35,430 nt of DNA, from NCBI GenBank assembly GCA_017465545.1, contig JAFTVY010000008.1, forward strand, positions 1-35,430. The letters are read 5' to 3'. A model generated the notes under the pieces. It saw nothing but the letters and a program-made list of their open reading frames with translations. It made no database searches and had not been told where the DNA came from. Shown piece by piece: positions 24,743-33,786 of the stretch; position 1 is the stretch's first letter; every line of letters starts with the position of its first letter. A program made the position numbers and the translations under genes. This stretch comes from Ruminiclostridium sp. Its GTDB lineage: Bacteria > Bacillota > Clostridia > Oscillospirales > Ruminococcaceae.

Positions 24743-25285
24743 TCAGCCCGAATAAGTATCTGATGACCAGGAATACCAATTGTCACAGAATGGATTCTTT
24801 TGCTTTTTGTCGATGTGAAGTTCTGAGCTTCCGCTATAGCTTTCATCAATATACACAAGATAATAGCATCTTATATCAGGACTGTCAATGCCGTCTCCCT
24901 TTTTAAGCTTTTCCTTCTTCGCCTGAAGATATAGTAAAACGTTGCCGTTTTCATCATAGTCTGCATTAACAGAGGTAAACACCGGATAATCGCTGTCCTT
25001 CTGATATTGCTTCTGCAGACTTTCGAGAATAGCTTTTGCTTCCTTTTGCAAGGCTTCGGGCAAATTATTTTCATCAGCTTTTTCCGATACGATTCCATCG
25101 CCCTGAAGCTCTTTGAAATAACCCACTAACGTCTCAAAGTCTTCCTTATTTGAATAAAAACAATTTTCAACGTATCTGTACGGAGCATAATAATATGCAG
25201 TTAAAAATAAGGCGGATGATATGATGATAAGTAGTGGCACTATAATTATGATGGCGATTGTGATTCTTTTATGTTTTATACTCAT
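24743..25285 (-). CDS. Uncharacterised single-pass membrane protein
   Basis: 180 aa with one N-terminal membrane segment (about residues 9-32, IAIIIIVPLLIIISSALFL) and a soluble domain of about 145 residues, probably outside. That domain begins with a helical stretch (FETLVGYFKEL, ALQKEAKAILESLQKQYQK) and ends with a beta-rich part (GNVLLYLQAKKEKL, RCYYLVYIDESYSG). No family is recognised. GAGGGGTGA upstream and an 8-bp gap to the preceding cyclase gene indicate co-transcription with it. Confidence 0.78.
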   Translation of the reverse strand: MSIKHKRITIAIIIIVPLLIIISSALFLTAYYYAPYRYVENCFYSNKEDFETLVGYFKELQGDGIVSEKADENNLPEALQKEAKAILESLQKQYQKDSDYPVFTSVNADYDENGNVLLYLQAKKEKLKKGDGIDSPDIRCYYLVYIDESYSGSSELHIDKKQKNPFCDNWYSWSSDTYSG

Positions 25286-25293
25286 TTATTAAT

Positions 25294-25893
25294 TCACCCC
25301 TCGCTATCTATCAGTACAGCTCTGCAGGGAGAACCGTCCGAGCCCGATAAATTCAGCGGTGCGGCATTTAAAAAGTAAACGCCTTCGGTAACCTCTGATA
25401 AACGGATTCCTTCAAGTAAGACAACGCCTGCGCCAAGAAGTATAAGATGTACCTCCATAGGAGCATTCTGCGGACCTACCGTCTGAGGCTCATTGCCTAA
25501 AAGCAGAATATCACAAGCCGCAAATACCCTTGCCGCCTCTGCCGATACCTCTATATCGCCCTTTATCAGAATTCTTTTTGCAGATTCTGAATTCTGTGCT
25601 CTGGCTTTTCTGATTATATTTTCGGCATCATCTGCTGTGACAACTCCGCTATGCTCTGCTACGTAAGCCATTCCTACAAATGCCTCTAAAGGTATTTTAT
25701 CCACGGTTTTTCCGTCTTTGATAAAATGAAAGGGAGCGTCTATATGGGTGCCGTTGTGTGCACACATACTGAAGGTTGTAAGGTTATATAATGCACCTTC
25801 TTCTATTGAGCTGACCGTCTTTTTTTCAGGGACAGGATCTCCCGGAAACACCTGACAGTTGAAAACTTCCTGAGAAATATCGTATATTTTCAT
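25294..25893 (-). CDS. Cyclase-family protein (kynurenine formamidase-like)
   Basis: 199-aa metal-dependent hydrolase of the cyclase family (PF04199), which includes arylformamidase and several uncharacterised amidohydrolases. The metal-binding signature H-N-G-T-H-I-D-A-P-F-H-F is intact (H46, H50, D52, H56). PGDP near residue 17 is also conserved in the family. Length is typical (about 200). GGAGA lies 8 nt before the ATG. No tryptophan-degradation genes are adjacent, so the substrate is unknown. It is the first gene of a probable two-gene operon with the membrane protein at 24743. Confidence 0.9.
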   Translation of the reverse strand: MKIYDISQEVFNCQVFPGDPVPEKKTVSSIEEGALYNLTTFSMCAHNGTHIDAPFHFIKDGKTVDKIPLEAFVGMAYVAEHSGVVTADDAENIIRKARAQNSESAKRILIKGDIEVSAEAARVFAACDILLLGNEPQTVGPQNAPMEVHLILLGAGVVLLEGIRLSEVTEGVYFLNAAPLNLSGSDGSPCRAVLIDSEG

Positions 25894-25966
25894 AGCCTGA
25901 TTCTCCGTTTTGGGTTTTTATTAAACTTATCATATCACATAACGCCACATATTTCAAGTACAAATC

Positions 25967-26067
25967 CGCCCTCTTACGAGGGCGAATTAATTGTTTTATA
26001 AATCGGGAATTGTCCGGAAGATATAACTTAGCAAATTACAGCAAAAACGGGCGAATGAAATTCGCCC
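25967..26067. repeat. Intergenic hairpins between cyclase and S51 peptidase genes
   Basis: CGCCCTC-TTAC-GAGGGCG (25967-25984) and GGGCGAAT-GAA-ATTCGCCC (26049-26067) lie in the gap. The second could end the leftward S51 peptidase transcript. The text around 26030 resembles 21895-21910, suggesting a decayed dispersed element. No gene is seen here. Confidence 0.5.
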
Positions 26068-26079
26068 CTACTACAATAC

Positions 26080-26718
26080 TCATACTCGTTCAATAATTTT
26101 ATGACTGAGCTTATATATCTCTCCGTAGAATTCTATTGTTTTTCCTGAACATACAATGAAACTTTCGTCGCATAGCCCGTAAATTGTATATTTTTCAGAT
26201 AGATCGATTAATTCGTCGGATACTTCATTTCTGATAAAATGAGGCTCTACAGAAATGTCTACACAAGCAAGCCCGTTATAAATTTTCTGTTTGAAGTGTC
26301 CGCAGGACAAAGTGCATATTGATGTTTTCGCCATATTGATAGATCCTGCACTCATACCTATGACAACACCGCTGTGTTGTTTTATTGTTTTTTCTAAACC
26401 ATATTTCTGAAAATAACGGAACTGTGTGGGAGTGTCACCGCCTGACAGCCATATTACGTCGGCTTCTGCAACCTTTTTTTGTGCTTCATCAGCTGTCATT
26501 CTTCCGTCTATAACGTAAGCTTCTTTGAAATGAATACCCGCTTCCTTAAACATATTCAGAAAAAAGCAAAAATATTTATCTGTTTTTTCGTGTATTTTTT
26601 CAAATTCTGATGCAACAAAAGCAAACTTGTTTCTTTTACTTATCTTTTGTCTGAACACCTCTGCGGCTTGTAAATTAAATCCACCGTTGAACATACTTGT
26701 CAATATGTATGTACTCAT
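26080..26718 (-). CDS. Peptidase E-like protein (S51 family)
   Basis: 212-aa protein of the class I glutamine amidotransferase-like fold, closest by motif to peptidase family S51 (alpha-aspartyl dipeptidase PepE). The nucleophile is S123 in GMSAGS and the histidine H160 in EPHF, 37 residues later as in PepE; the LSGGDTPTQ motif is also typical. There is no signal peptide, so a cytosolic serine peptidase is predicted. The exact substrate is unknown. GGAGGTGTG precedes the ATG. It lies 30 bp behind the 376-aa gene in the same direction and is likely co-transcribed with it. Confidence 0.88.
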   Translation of the reverse strand: MSTYILTSMFNGGFNLQAAEVFRQKISKRNKFAFVASEFEKIHEKTDKYFCFFLNMFKEAGIHFKEAYVIDGRMTADEAQKKVAEADVIWLSGGDTPTQFRYFQKYGLEKTIKQHSGVVIGMSAGSINMAKTSICTLSCGHFKQKIYNGLACVDISVEPHFIRNEVSDELIDLSEKYTIYGLCDESFIVCSGKTIEFYGEIYKLSHKIIERV

Positions 26719-26748
26719 TTCACACCTCCGCTTGATTTTTGATTATAA

Positions 26749-27879
26749 TTATTCCGTCTGCTCTGCCGCACGCTTCCAATAGTCAGAAATCATCTTAATT
26801 ATGCTTAAAGCCTGCTCCTTGTAATTATCGCCTATCGGCTCGAAATCGGAAAAGGTGTGACCGGTTTCGTTATCCGAAATCATATCCTTGTCATATCCAC
26901 CCGCAACGCCTATCATAAATCCACGATCCTGAAGCTTCGGTGCGGTGGAGGTGTACTTGAATATGTAATACAGATACTCATTGTGGATAAGCGTGTCCAC
27001 AAATTCTAATTTGTCTAAAGTATCTCCACATTCGCTCGGATGAGAAAGCCAGTTTCTCATCTCCGAATAAGCTATCTTTTCCTGCGTAATATTACTTTCG
27101 TTTAATAAATCCATTCTACCGATAGAAGATAGGATTCTTAAAAGTCTGCTTGCGTCAAAATCTATTAATCTGTTTACAGCTTCTGCCGATACGGGCATAT
27201 TGTTAAGAGCCATAGCCTTGACAAGGAATAATTCGCTTTCCGTATCTAACTGAATCTGGGATATTTTTCTTAAAACCGCCATTATTTCATCGTTATTGAT
27301 ACGTGCCGCCATATCCAATGTAATCGAAAGAGCTGATATTACTTCGTTATCGTCGCAACCGTTCTCTGAAACGTAGTTGTGTAAAAGCTCCAGTCGTTTC
27401 TGTACGCCACTGATAATTCGCTGTTTTTCCTCCTGCGGTGCAAGAGAAAGCTCGGGATCATTATTAAGAATAATCAGAGCCACACAGTCACCTATACCGT
27501 TGTAGCAGCAGGTGAAGACCTCCGCCAGAGTATGATATATGTATTCAAGCTTTGCCTTGAATAATGGCAGACTTTCAAGAGCTGTTACGTAGGGAATATC
27601 CATGCAGGTAAATTCAAAAAGCATACAGAAAATCATAGTCTTGATTTTCTGTTCGCTCTTGTATAAGCTCTCAATTGCAAGCGGTACGTTCGCCATACAA
27701 AGCTCGCTATAGCCTTCTGAAAGCTCGTCTATAAAGCTGTCGATTTTATCGGTATCGACCTGCCAGTTTTTGATAGCCTCATCCATAGCCGCCTGATTGT
27801 CATTATTAAGGATAATGTCCTTTAACGTCTGAAAATCAGATTTTTGTGCCTGATTGCCATTCTTTTTGCTGAAAAACAT
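26749..27879 (-). CDS. Uncharacterised 376-aa helical protein
   Basis: No family was recognised. The protein is soluble, acidic and mostly helical with no signal peptide or membrane segment. The N-terminus (MFFSKKNGNQAQKSDFQTL) is polar. Central repeated helices (IIISGVQKRLELLHNYVSE, ALSITLDMAARINNDEIMAV) suggest a repeat-type scaffold fold. A C-terminal segment (GFMIGVAGGYDKDMISDNE) is the most distinctive stretch. CAAGGAG precedes the ATG. It is the first gene of a probable operon with the S51-like peptidase. Confidence 0.78.
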   Translation of the reverse strand: MFFSKKNGNQAQKSDFQTLKDIILNNDNQAAMDEAIKNWQVDTDKIDSFIDELSEGYSELCMANVPLAIESLYKSEQKIKTMIFCMLFEFTCMDIPYVTALESLPLFKAKLEYIYHTLAEVFTCCYNGIGDCVALIILNNDPELSLAPQEEKQRIISGVQKRLELLHNYVSENGCDDNEVISALSITLDMAARINNDEIMAVLRKISQIQLDTESELFLVKAMALNNMPVSAEAVNRLIDFDASRLLRILSSIGRMDLLNESNITQEKIAYSEMRNWLSHPSECGDTLDKLEFVDTLIHNEYLYYIFKYTSTAPKLQDRGFMIGVAGGYDKDMISDNETGHTFSDFEPIGDNYKEQALSIIKMISDYWKRAAEQTE

Positions 27880-28414
27880 AATATCTTACTCCTTGAATAT
27901 ATTGAGAAATATCGGAATTTTATTAAACTGTATAACAATATTTTACACCTTTTCAGTTCTGTCGTCAACAGGTTTTTTATGTAGGTGGTGCTTGGGTGAC
28001 AGTATAAAACAGAGCTGACCGGGAGGGTAGCTCTTATTCTATTCTGCCATAAAAAAATTTCAGGTGTATGTGTCGTCGAAAAAGCTGTCAGAAACTCTGA
28101 ATGTTTTTTTGCAGAATATGCAGATTCCTTTGCTATATCGGTGAGGAACGGCGCCAATACCCGACTTATATTATAGCTGATGCATTTTGCACAAAAAAAC
28201 GTCTTGTGATTTAGTGAAGTCTACAAAATAAAAAATATTTAAAAAACCATCTAACAAAATCTGCTGTTTTATCAATATTATATATAGTAGAGAAAACTTT
28301 TATTGCCGTTACGGATGATTATACCAAAATGCAAGATTCGGTATCGAAGTACTGGAAATAGGACAGGCTGTCTGTTATACTGAAAAAGAGTATACAATTC
28401 TGAGGCTTCAAACC
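27880..28414. other. Non-coding stretch between the 376-aa gene and tracrRNA
   Basis: About 535 bp without a supported gene. It contains a degenerate copy of the GCTGACC hairpin (28009-28036) and AT-rich runs at 28220-28240. On the + strand the frame ending near 28152 (ECFFAEYADSFAISV) is open but lacks a start and may be a gene remnant. Confidence 0.5.
28353..28381 (+). promoter_or_regulatory. Candidate cas operon promoter
   Basis: TGGAAA (28353-28358), a 17-bp spacer and TATACT (28376-28381) with an upstream TG form a moderate extended -10 promoter. Transcription from here would give a ~184-nt cas9 leader running antisense to the whole tracrRNA. An alternative is the TATAAT at 28541-28546, which lacks a -35 box. 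Confidence 0.35.
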
Positions 28415-28535
28415 AAAAAATAAAGCTCTCACAAAGAGAGCTTAAGTTTACACACACTGTGTAGTCGGAAAACCGACGATTTGAATAAATTTTTATTTGA
28501 ACTCGTAGTGTAATTTCATAGGGGACTATGAAACT
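28415..28535 (-). ncRNA. tracrRNA
   Basis: The minus-strand transcript, about 120 nt, starts with an anti-repeat (28534-28495). It is perfectly complementary to the CRISPR repeat over a 24-nt core (28505-28528), with further pairing at TTTGA (28496-28500) and AAAC (28531-28534) and a bulge between, as in type II-A duplexes. Downstream come hairpins GTCGG-TTTT-CCGAC (28477-28464) and TACACA-CAC-TGTGTA (28463-28449), then a terminator AAGCTCTC/GAGAGCTT (28443-28423) and six U (28420-28415). It pairs with crRNA, is presumably processed by RNase III, and loads Cas9. The 5' end is inferred from the promoter. Confidence 0.9.
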
Positions 28536-28541
28536 ATCTAT

Positions 28542-28570
28542 ATAATAACACATTTTCAGGAGGATGTCAA
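28542..28570 (-). promoter_or_regulatory. tracrRNA promoter overlapping the cas9 start region
   Basis: On the minus strand TTGACA (28570-28565), a 17-bp spacer and TATTAT (28547-28542) lead directly into the anti-repeat. The -35 box lies between the cas9 ribosome site AGGAGGA (28558-28564) and the cas9 ATG (28572). Confidence 0.8.
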
Positions 28571-28571
28571 T

Positions 28572-31500
28572 ATGCAGGAAGAAAAAATTTTTGTCGGGCT
28601 TGATATAGGCACGGATTCAGTCGGCTATGCCGTAACGGATCAGAACTACAAGCTGAAGAAATTCCGAGGGGAAGCTATGTGGGGCGTCACTCTCTTTGAT
28701 GAAGCAAGTCTTAGTGATGAAAGACGAATGCACCGCACGGCAAGACGCCGTCTTGACAGAAGACAGCAGAGAGTTTCGCTTGTTTCGGAGCTTTTTGCAA
28801 AGGAAATTTCAAAGGTGGATGAAAGATTTTTCATAAGGCTTAAGGAAAGCAGTCTTTATCGTAGTGAAAGCGAAGCTCCCTTTACACTCTTTAATGATAA
28901 GGATTTTACCGATAGGGACTACCACAAGATATATCCGACCATTCACCATCTTATTGTAGAGCTTATGAGCTCAGACGAGCCTCACGACGTCAGACTCGTT
29001 TACCTTGCCTGCGCATGGCTGGTTGCACACAGAGGACATTTTTTGAGTGAAATAAGTATGGATAATCTGTCTGCACTTACAGACTTCAGTCTTGTTTATA
29101 AGGAGCTTACGGACTACTTTGCAGATAACGGCTTTTCTCCCTTATGGCAGGACGTTGATGAAGGCGAAATTCAGAATATACTGAAGAAAAAGCTCTCGGT
29201 CAGTGCAAAGGGTAAGGAATTATCCCTTGCCATGTTCAAAGGCCAGAAGGTACCTAAGGAACCTACGGAAAGCTTCCCCTTCAATACTGAAATAATACTC
29301 AAGGCTATTTGTGGCAGTAAAATTACCGCAAAGGATATGTTCTGCAACGAAGAGTATGCGGATATTCCGTCATTTACCCTTGCAAGCGATGAGGAGCTGG
29401 AGGAGATAACGGGTCTACTTGGTGATGACGGCGAGCTTATAAAAAAGCTGAAGGGAATATTTGACTGGACTTTACTTGTAGATTCCTTGCAGGGCGAAAA
29501 CACCATATCTCAGGCGAAGGTCAGAGTATATGAGAAGCATAACAAGGATTTAAAGGCTCTTAAGTATATCGTAAAGAAGTATCTTAAAGGCAGTTATTAC
29601 GGGCTTTTCAGAGGGGATAAGGATAACAGCTATTCTGCTTACGTTGAAAGCTCAAAGAACAGCGAGGCCTTCTTTAAAAATATTTCAAAGCTTACAGAAA
29701 AGCTGGACGTGGAAGAATCCGACAGACCGCTTTATGAGAAAATGCGTTCAGATATGGAAGCGGGAATATTCTTAAAAAAGCAGAAGGATGGAGATAACAG
29801 AGTAATACCCTATCAGCTTTACCTCTACGAGCTTCAGCAGATGCTTAAAAAGGCAGAGAGCTATCTTGGTTTCCTTTGTGAAAAGGATGAAAACGGACTT
29901 ACCGTATCTGATAAGCTTGTTTCTGTATTCGCCTTCCGTGTACCTTATTTTGTAGGACCGCTGAACAGACATTCACAAAAAGCCTGGTTTGTCCGCAAGA
30001 CTGAAGGAAAGATATACCCCTGGAATTTCACCGAAAAAGTTGACCTTGATTTAAGCGAAGAGGGATTTATAAAAAGAATGACCAACACCTGCACGTATCT
30101 GCCCGGTGAAACGGTTATCCCTAAGGAATCCCTGATTTATCATAAGTACTCTGTGCTGAATGAAATAAATAATATCAGAATAGACGGAGTATCTCTGCCT
30201 GTCAAAGTTAAACAGCGACTTTATAACGAATATTTTATGGAAAACAGAAGAGTGTCAGCAAAGGGTGTAAAGGGCTTTTTAAAGAGTATAAACTGCTTTA
30301 GCGAAGGTCAGGTGCTCAGCGGAATTGATATTCAGATAAATTCCAATCTTAAGCCGTATCATGATTTTAAAAGACTTATGGAGAGCGGAATGCTTTCTGA
30401 AACCGACGTTGAAAGGATAATTGAAAGACTTACATATTCTGAGGACAGAAGAAGAATCGCCAAGTGGCTGAAGGATAATTTCAGCGGCTTATCCGAAGAG
30501 GATGTAAGATATATTTCAAGACTGAATTATAAGGATTTCGGCAGACTGTCCAAAAAATTCCTTTGCGACTTTGTCGGAACGGAAAAAAGTACGGGAGAAA
30601 CTGCCACTATAATCGACTTCTTATGGAATACAAATAACAATCTGATGATGCTTTTATCTGAAAGGTTTACCTTTACGGAAGAATTGGAAAAGCTTCGCAG
30701 GGAGTATTATTCTGACGGCGATAAGAGCATTGACGAGCAGCTTAATGATATGTATATTTCCAATGCGGTAAAGCGCCCTATCATCAGAACTATGGAAATA
30801 ATGAAGGAAATCAAAAAGGCCTGCGGTAGAGCGCCCGACAGAATATTTATTGAAATGGCAAGAGGCGGTACTGCTGACCAGAAGAACAAGAGAACCTTAT
30901 CCCGCAGAAAACAGCTTGAAGAATTATACAAGAAGTGCCGTGATGAGGACGTAAGACTTGTAAAGGCACAGCTTGAGGAGATGGGAGAGCTGGCAGATAA
31001 TAATCTGCAGAGTGACAGACTTTATCTTTATTTTATGCAGCTTGGCCGTTGTATGTATAGCGGAGATGCTATTGATATTTCTGCGGTAAGGGGCACGACC
31101 TACAATATAGACCATATTTACCCTCAGGCTTTTGTTAAGGATGACAGCGTATTAAATAATAAGGTGCTGGTAAGATCGGAAGACAACGGACAGAAGAGTG
31201 ATACTTATCCCATAAACCCTGCAGTTCAGAGTAAAATGAGAGGCTTCTGGAAGATGCTGAAGGACAACGGACTTATTACAGAGGAAAAGTATAAGCGCCT
31301 TATAAGAACAGATGCGTTTTCCGATGAAGAAAGACTTGGCTTTATCAACCGTCAGCTTACTGAAACTACCCAGTCCACGAAGGCGGTAGCTACACTTTTA
31401 AAGAAATACTATCCCGAAACTGAAATCGTGTACGTAAAGGCAAGACTGACGTCTGAATTCCGTCAGGAGTTTGATATGCTCAAATCCCGTACATATAATG

Positions 31501-32600
31501 ATCTCCATCACGCAAAGGACGCCTACCTCAATATTGTAACGGGTAACGTGTACCACCACAGATTTTCAAAGAACTGGTTCAGGCTGACCGATCATTACAG
31601 TATGAGAACAAGCAGAGTATTCGGTAGTGAGCTTGTCCGTGGCGGTGAGGTTATCTGGAATAAGGATGAGATGCTCGGCACTATCAGAAAGATTGTGGCT
31701 AAGAATAATGCCCATATGACGAGATACGCTTACTGTAAGCAGGGAGGCTTGTTCGATCAGATGCCGGTCAAGGCTTCGGAAGGACTTGTGCCGAGGAAGA
31801 AGGGACTCTCAACAGAAAAATACGGTGGATACAATAGACCGTCAAATTCCTTCTTTATGGTAGTAGGGTACACTATAGGTAAAAAGACTGACGTCATGAT
31901 AATGCCGGTAGAACTTCTTTTTGCGGATAAGGCTTGTGCAAGCAAGGAGGCAATGGCTGAATATGCTAAGGACAGAATAGGCAGAATTACAGGAAAGACT
32001 GTAGATTCCGTATCCTTCCCTCTTGGTATGAGAAAGATAAAAATCAATACAATGCTGTCGCTTGACGGTTATCGCGTTTGCATTACAGGTTCATCAAGCG
32101 GAGGCAGATGTATCATACCTATGCCTTTCGTTCCCTTTGTTGCCGATAGTAAGACGGAGCTTTATATAAAGCGTCTTGAAGCCTTTGTGGAAAAGTGTAA
32201 GGAAAACCCCAACTTTGTATACAGGGTGGATTATGACAAGGTAACGGAAGAGGAGAATATCCGGCTTTACGATCTGTATATTGAAAAGCTGACAAATTCT
32301 ATATTCGTAAAGCGTCCCAATAATCCCGCAAAAACACTTGTTGACGGAAGAGCGATTTTTGCAAAGCTTGATATAAAAGAGCAGTCGAAGGCATTGCTTT
32401 CTATACATCAGGTGTTCGGAAGAATATCCAGCGGTTGCAATCTGGAGGCTATTGGTGGCAAGTCAAGGGCGGCGGCAACGGTAAGCTTCAGTGCTAATAT
32501 TTTAAACTGGAAAAAGCAGTACAAGGACGTAAGAATAATAGACGCAAGTGTATCTGGACTCTGGGAAAAGAAATCACAGAATCTTCTGGAATTATTATGA
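28572..32600 (+). CDS. cas9: Cas9 endonuclease, type II-A
   Basis: 1342-aa RNA-guided DNA endonuclease, similar in size to the Streptococcus pyogenes enzyme (1368). RuvC-I: D11 in VGLDIGTDSVGYA. An arginine-rich bridge helix follows (about 51-70, RRMHRTARRRLDRRQQR). RuvC-II: E761 in IFIEMARG. HNH: D847-H848 in NIDHIYPQ with N863 and N872, aligning with D839, H840, N854 and N863 of SpCas9. RuvC-III: H980 and D983 in HHAKDAYLN. The C-terminal third, with KYGGYNRPSNSFFMVV, is the PAM-interacting side. All nuclease residues are intact. AGGAGGA lies 7 nt before the ATG. Its stop overlaps the cas1 start by 4 nt. PAM preference cannot be read here. Confidence 0.98.
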   Translation: MQEEKIFVGLDIGTDSVGYAVTDQNYKLKKFRGEAMWGVTLFDEASLSDERRMHRTARRRLDRRQQRVSLVSELFAKEISKVDERFFIRLKESSLYRSESEAPFTLFNDKDFTDRDYHKIYPTIHHLIVELMSSDEPHDVRLVYLACAWLVAHRGHFLSEISMDNLSALTDFSLVYKELTDYFADNGFSPLWQDVDEGEIQNILKKKLSVSAKGKELSLAMFKGQKVPKEPTESFPFNTEIILKAICGSKITAKDMFCNEEYADIPSFTLASDEELEEITGLLGDDGELIKKLKGIFDWTLLVDSLQGENTISQAKVRVYEKHNKDLKALKYIVKKYLKGSYYGLFRGDKDNSYSAYVESSKNSEAFFKNISKLTEKLDVEESDRPLYEKMRSDMEAGIFLKKQKDGDNRVIPYQLYLYELQQMLKKAESYLGFLCEKDENGLTVSDKLVSVFAFRVPYFVGPLNRHSQKAWFVRKTEGKIYPWNFTEKVDLDLSEEGFIKRMTNTCTYLPGETVIPKESLIYHKYSVLNEINNIRIDGVSLPVKVKQRLYNEYFMENRRVSAKGVKGFLKSINCFSEGQVLSGIDIQINSNLKPYHDFKRLMESGMLSETDVERIIERLTYSEDRRRIAKWLKDNFSGLSEEDVRYISRLNYKDFGRLSKKFLCDFVGTEKSTGETATIIDFLWNTNNNLMMLLSERFTFTEELEKLRREYYSDGDKSIDEQLNDMYISNAVKRPIIRTMEIMKEIKKACGRAPDRIFIEMARGGTADQKNKRTLSRRKQLEELYKKCRDEDVRLVKAQLEEMGELADNNLQSDRLYLYFMQLGRCMYSGDAIDISAVRGTTYNIDHIYPQAFVKDDSVLNNKVLVRSEDNGQKSDTYPINPAVQSKMRGFWKMLKDNGLITEEKYKRLIRTDAFSDEERLGFINRQLTETTQSTKAVATLLKKYYPETEIVYVKARLTSEFRQEFDMLKSRTYNDLHHAKDAYLNIVTGNVYHHRFSKNWFRLTDHYSMRTSRVFGSELVRGGEVIWNKDEMLGTIRKIVAKNNAHMTRYAYCKQGGLFDQMPVKASEGLVPRKKGLSTEKYGGYNRPSNSFFMVVGYTIGKKTDVMIMPVELLFADKACASKEAMAEYAKDRIGRITGKTVDSVSFPLGMRKIKINTMLSLDGYRVCITGSSSGGRCIIPMPFVPFVADSKTELYIKRLEAFVEKCKENPNFVYRVDYDKVTEEENIRLYDLYIEKLTNSIFVKRPNNPAKTLVDGRAIFAKLDIKEQSKALLSIHQVFGRISSGCNLEAIGGKSRAAATVSFSANILNWKKQYKDVRIIDASVSGLWEKKSQNLLELL

Positions 32601-33469
32601 GCTGGCGGACGGTAGTAATATCAAAACGCTGTAAGCTGGATTATCGTATGGGCTATATGGTAGTACGGGCAGAGGAAACAAAGCGGATTTTCATTGATGA
32701 AGTGGCGGTGCTTATGATAGAAAATCCTGCCGTTTCCTTTACCGGTTGTCTTTTGGAAGCACTTACTGAAAAGAAGGTAAAGGTTGTATTCTGCGACAGT
32801 AAGCACAATCCTATGGCGGAAATAATTCCCTATCATATTGCCTATGACAGCTCACAGAAAATCAGGAGGCAGATATCCTGGGATGAGGATATAAAAGATC
32901 TTGTCTGGACAGAGATAGTCGCTGAAAAGATAAGAAAGCAGGCTGATTTCCTTTTGGAAAAGGAAAAACAGAAGGAGGCAGAAATGCTTTATTCCTATAT
33001 AGGTCAGATGGAGCATGGCGACGTCACAAATAGAGAAGGGCATGCGGCAAAGGTTTATTTCAATGCCCTTTTCGGACCTGATTTTACAAGAAGTGAAAAC
33101 TGCTTTATAAACTCGGCACTTAATTATGGATATAGTATAATTCTGTCCGCATTTAACCGCGAGATAGTCTCCAAAGGCTATATGACACAGCTTGGGTTAT
33201 TTCATGATAATATGTATAACCCCTTCAACCTTGCCTGTGATCTTATGGAGCCCTTCCGTATTCTTGTGGACAGAGAGGTGATAAAACTATCACCGCAGAA
33301 ATTTGAAAAGGAAGAGAAATACGCTCTTTGTGATATTCTGAATCATATCGTTATGATAGACGGAAATCAGCAGACGGTAATAAATGCCGTGAGGATATAC
33401 ACGGGTAGCGTGTTTGAAGCAATGAATCAGGAGGATATCCTGAAGCTGAAATTTTATAATTTGCTATGA
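32597..33469 (+). CDS. cas1: Cas1 integrase
   Basis: 290-aa CRISPR adaptation integrase. With Cas2 it inserts new spacers at the leader end of the array. The metal-binding residues are E147 (TNREGHAAKVYF), H203 (LGLFHDNMYN) and E218 (LACDLMEPFR), the same pattern and nearly the same spacing as in other type II-A Cas1 proteins. An N-terminal beta domain (residues about 1-95) and C-terminal helical catalytic domain are as usual. Its ATG overlaps the cas9 stop (ATGA), so translation is probably coupled. Confidence 0.97.
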   Translation: MSWRTVVISKRCKLDYRMGYMVVRAEETKRIFIDEVAVLMIENPAVSFTGCLLEALTEKKVKVVFCDSKHNPMAEIIPYHIAYDSSQKIRRQISWDEDIKDLVWTEIVAEKIRKQADFLLEKEKQKEAEMLYSYIGQMEHGDVTNREGHAAKVYFNALFGPDFTRSENCFINSALNYGYSIILSAFNREIVSKGYMTQLGLFHDNMYNPFNLACDLMEPFRILVDREVIKLSPQKFEKEEKYALCDILNHIVMIDGNQQTVINAVRIYTGSVFEAMNQEDILKLKFYNLL

Positions 33470-33786
33470 GTTACAGATTTATGAGAATGTTAGTGATGTT
33501 TGATCTGCCTGTGGAAACAAACGAGGATAGAAGAAACTACAGAAAATTCCGTAGTATGCTTATGAAAAACGGCTTTGTAATGATGCAGGAGTCGGTATAT
33601 TGCAGGATGGTAGTAAATCATTCGGTTGAAAGTGCGGTAATCGAAACAATAAAAAAGGACAAGCCGCCCAGAGGACTTGTTCAGGTTATGTCTGTTACTG
33701 AAAAACAGTTTGCTAAAACTGTTTACATTGTCGGAGATTCAGACAGAGACGTTATAGACAGCGATGAAAGGCTGATAATACTATGA
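33466..33786 (+). CDS. cas2: Cas2 adaptation protein
   Basis: 106-aa ferredoxin-fold protein that dimerises and bridges two Cas1 dimers in the integration complex. The early strand with D13 (LVMFDLPVET) and the YRKFRSMLMKNGF helix match the family, as does the central MQESVYCRMV. Length is normal for type II-A. The start overlaps cas1 by 4 nt (ATGA) and the end overlaps csn2 in the same way. Confidence 0.96.
   Translation: MSYRFMRMLVMFDLPVETNEDRRNYRKFRSMLMKNGFVMMQESVYCRMVVNHSVESAVIETIKKDKPPRGLVQVMSVTEKQFAKTVYIVGDSDRDVIDSDERLIIL

Noticed and set aside
27822-28157. 111-codon minus-strand frame before the 376-aa gene
   Set aside because: It overlaps the 5' end of a better-supported gene, and its sequence shows no protein-like pattern or ribosome site.
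28495-28534. Isolated degenerate CRISPR repeat upstream of cas9
   Set aside because: It is the anti-repeat of the tracrRNA: it is followed on the minus strand by the expected hairpins and terminator.
28278-28553. 91-codon minus-strand frame upstream of cas9
   Set aside because: It spans the tracrRNA hairpins and terminator; the RNA gene explains the sequence and no ribosome site is seen.
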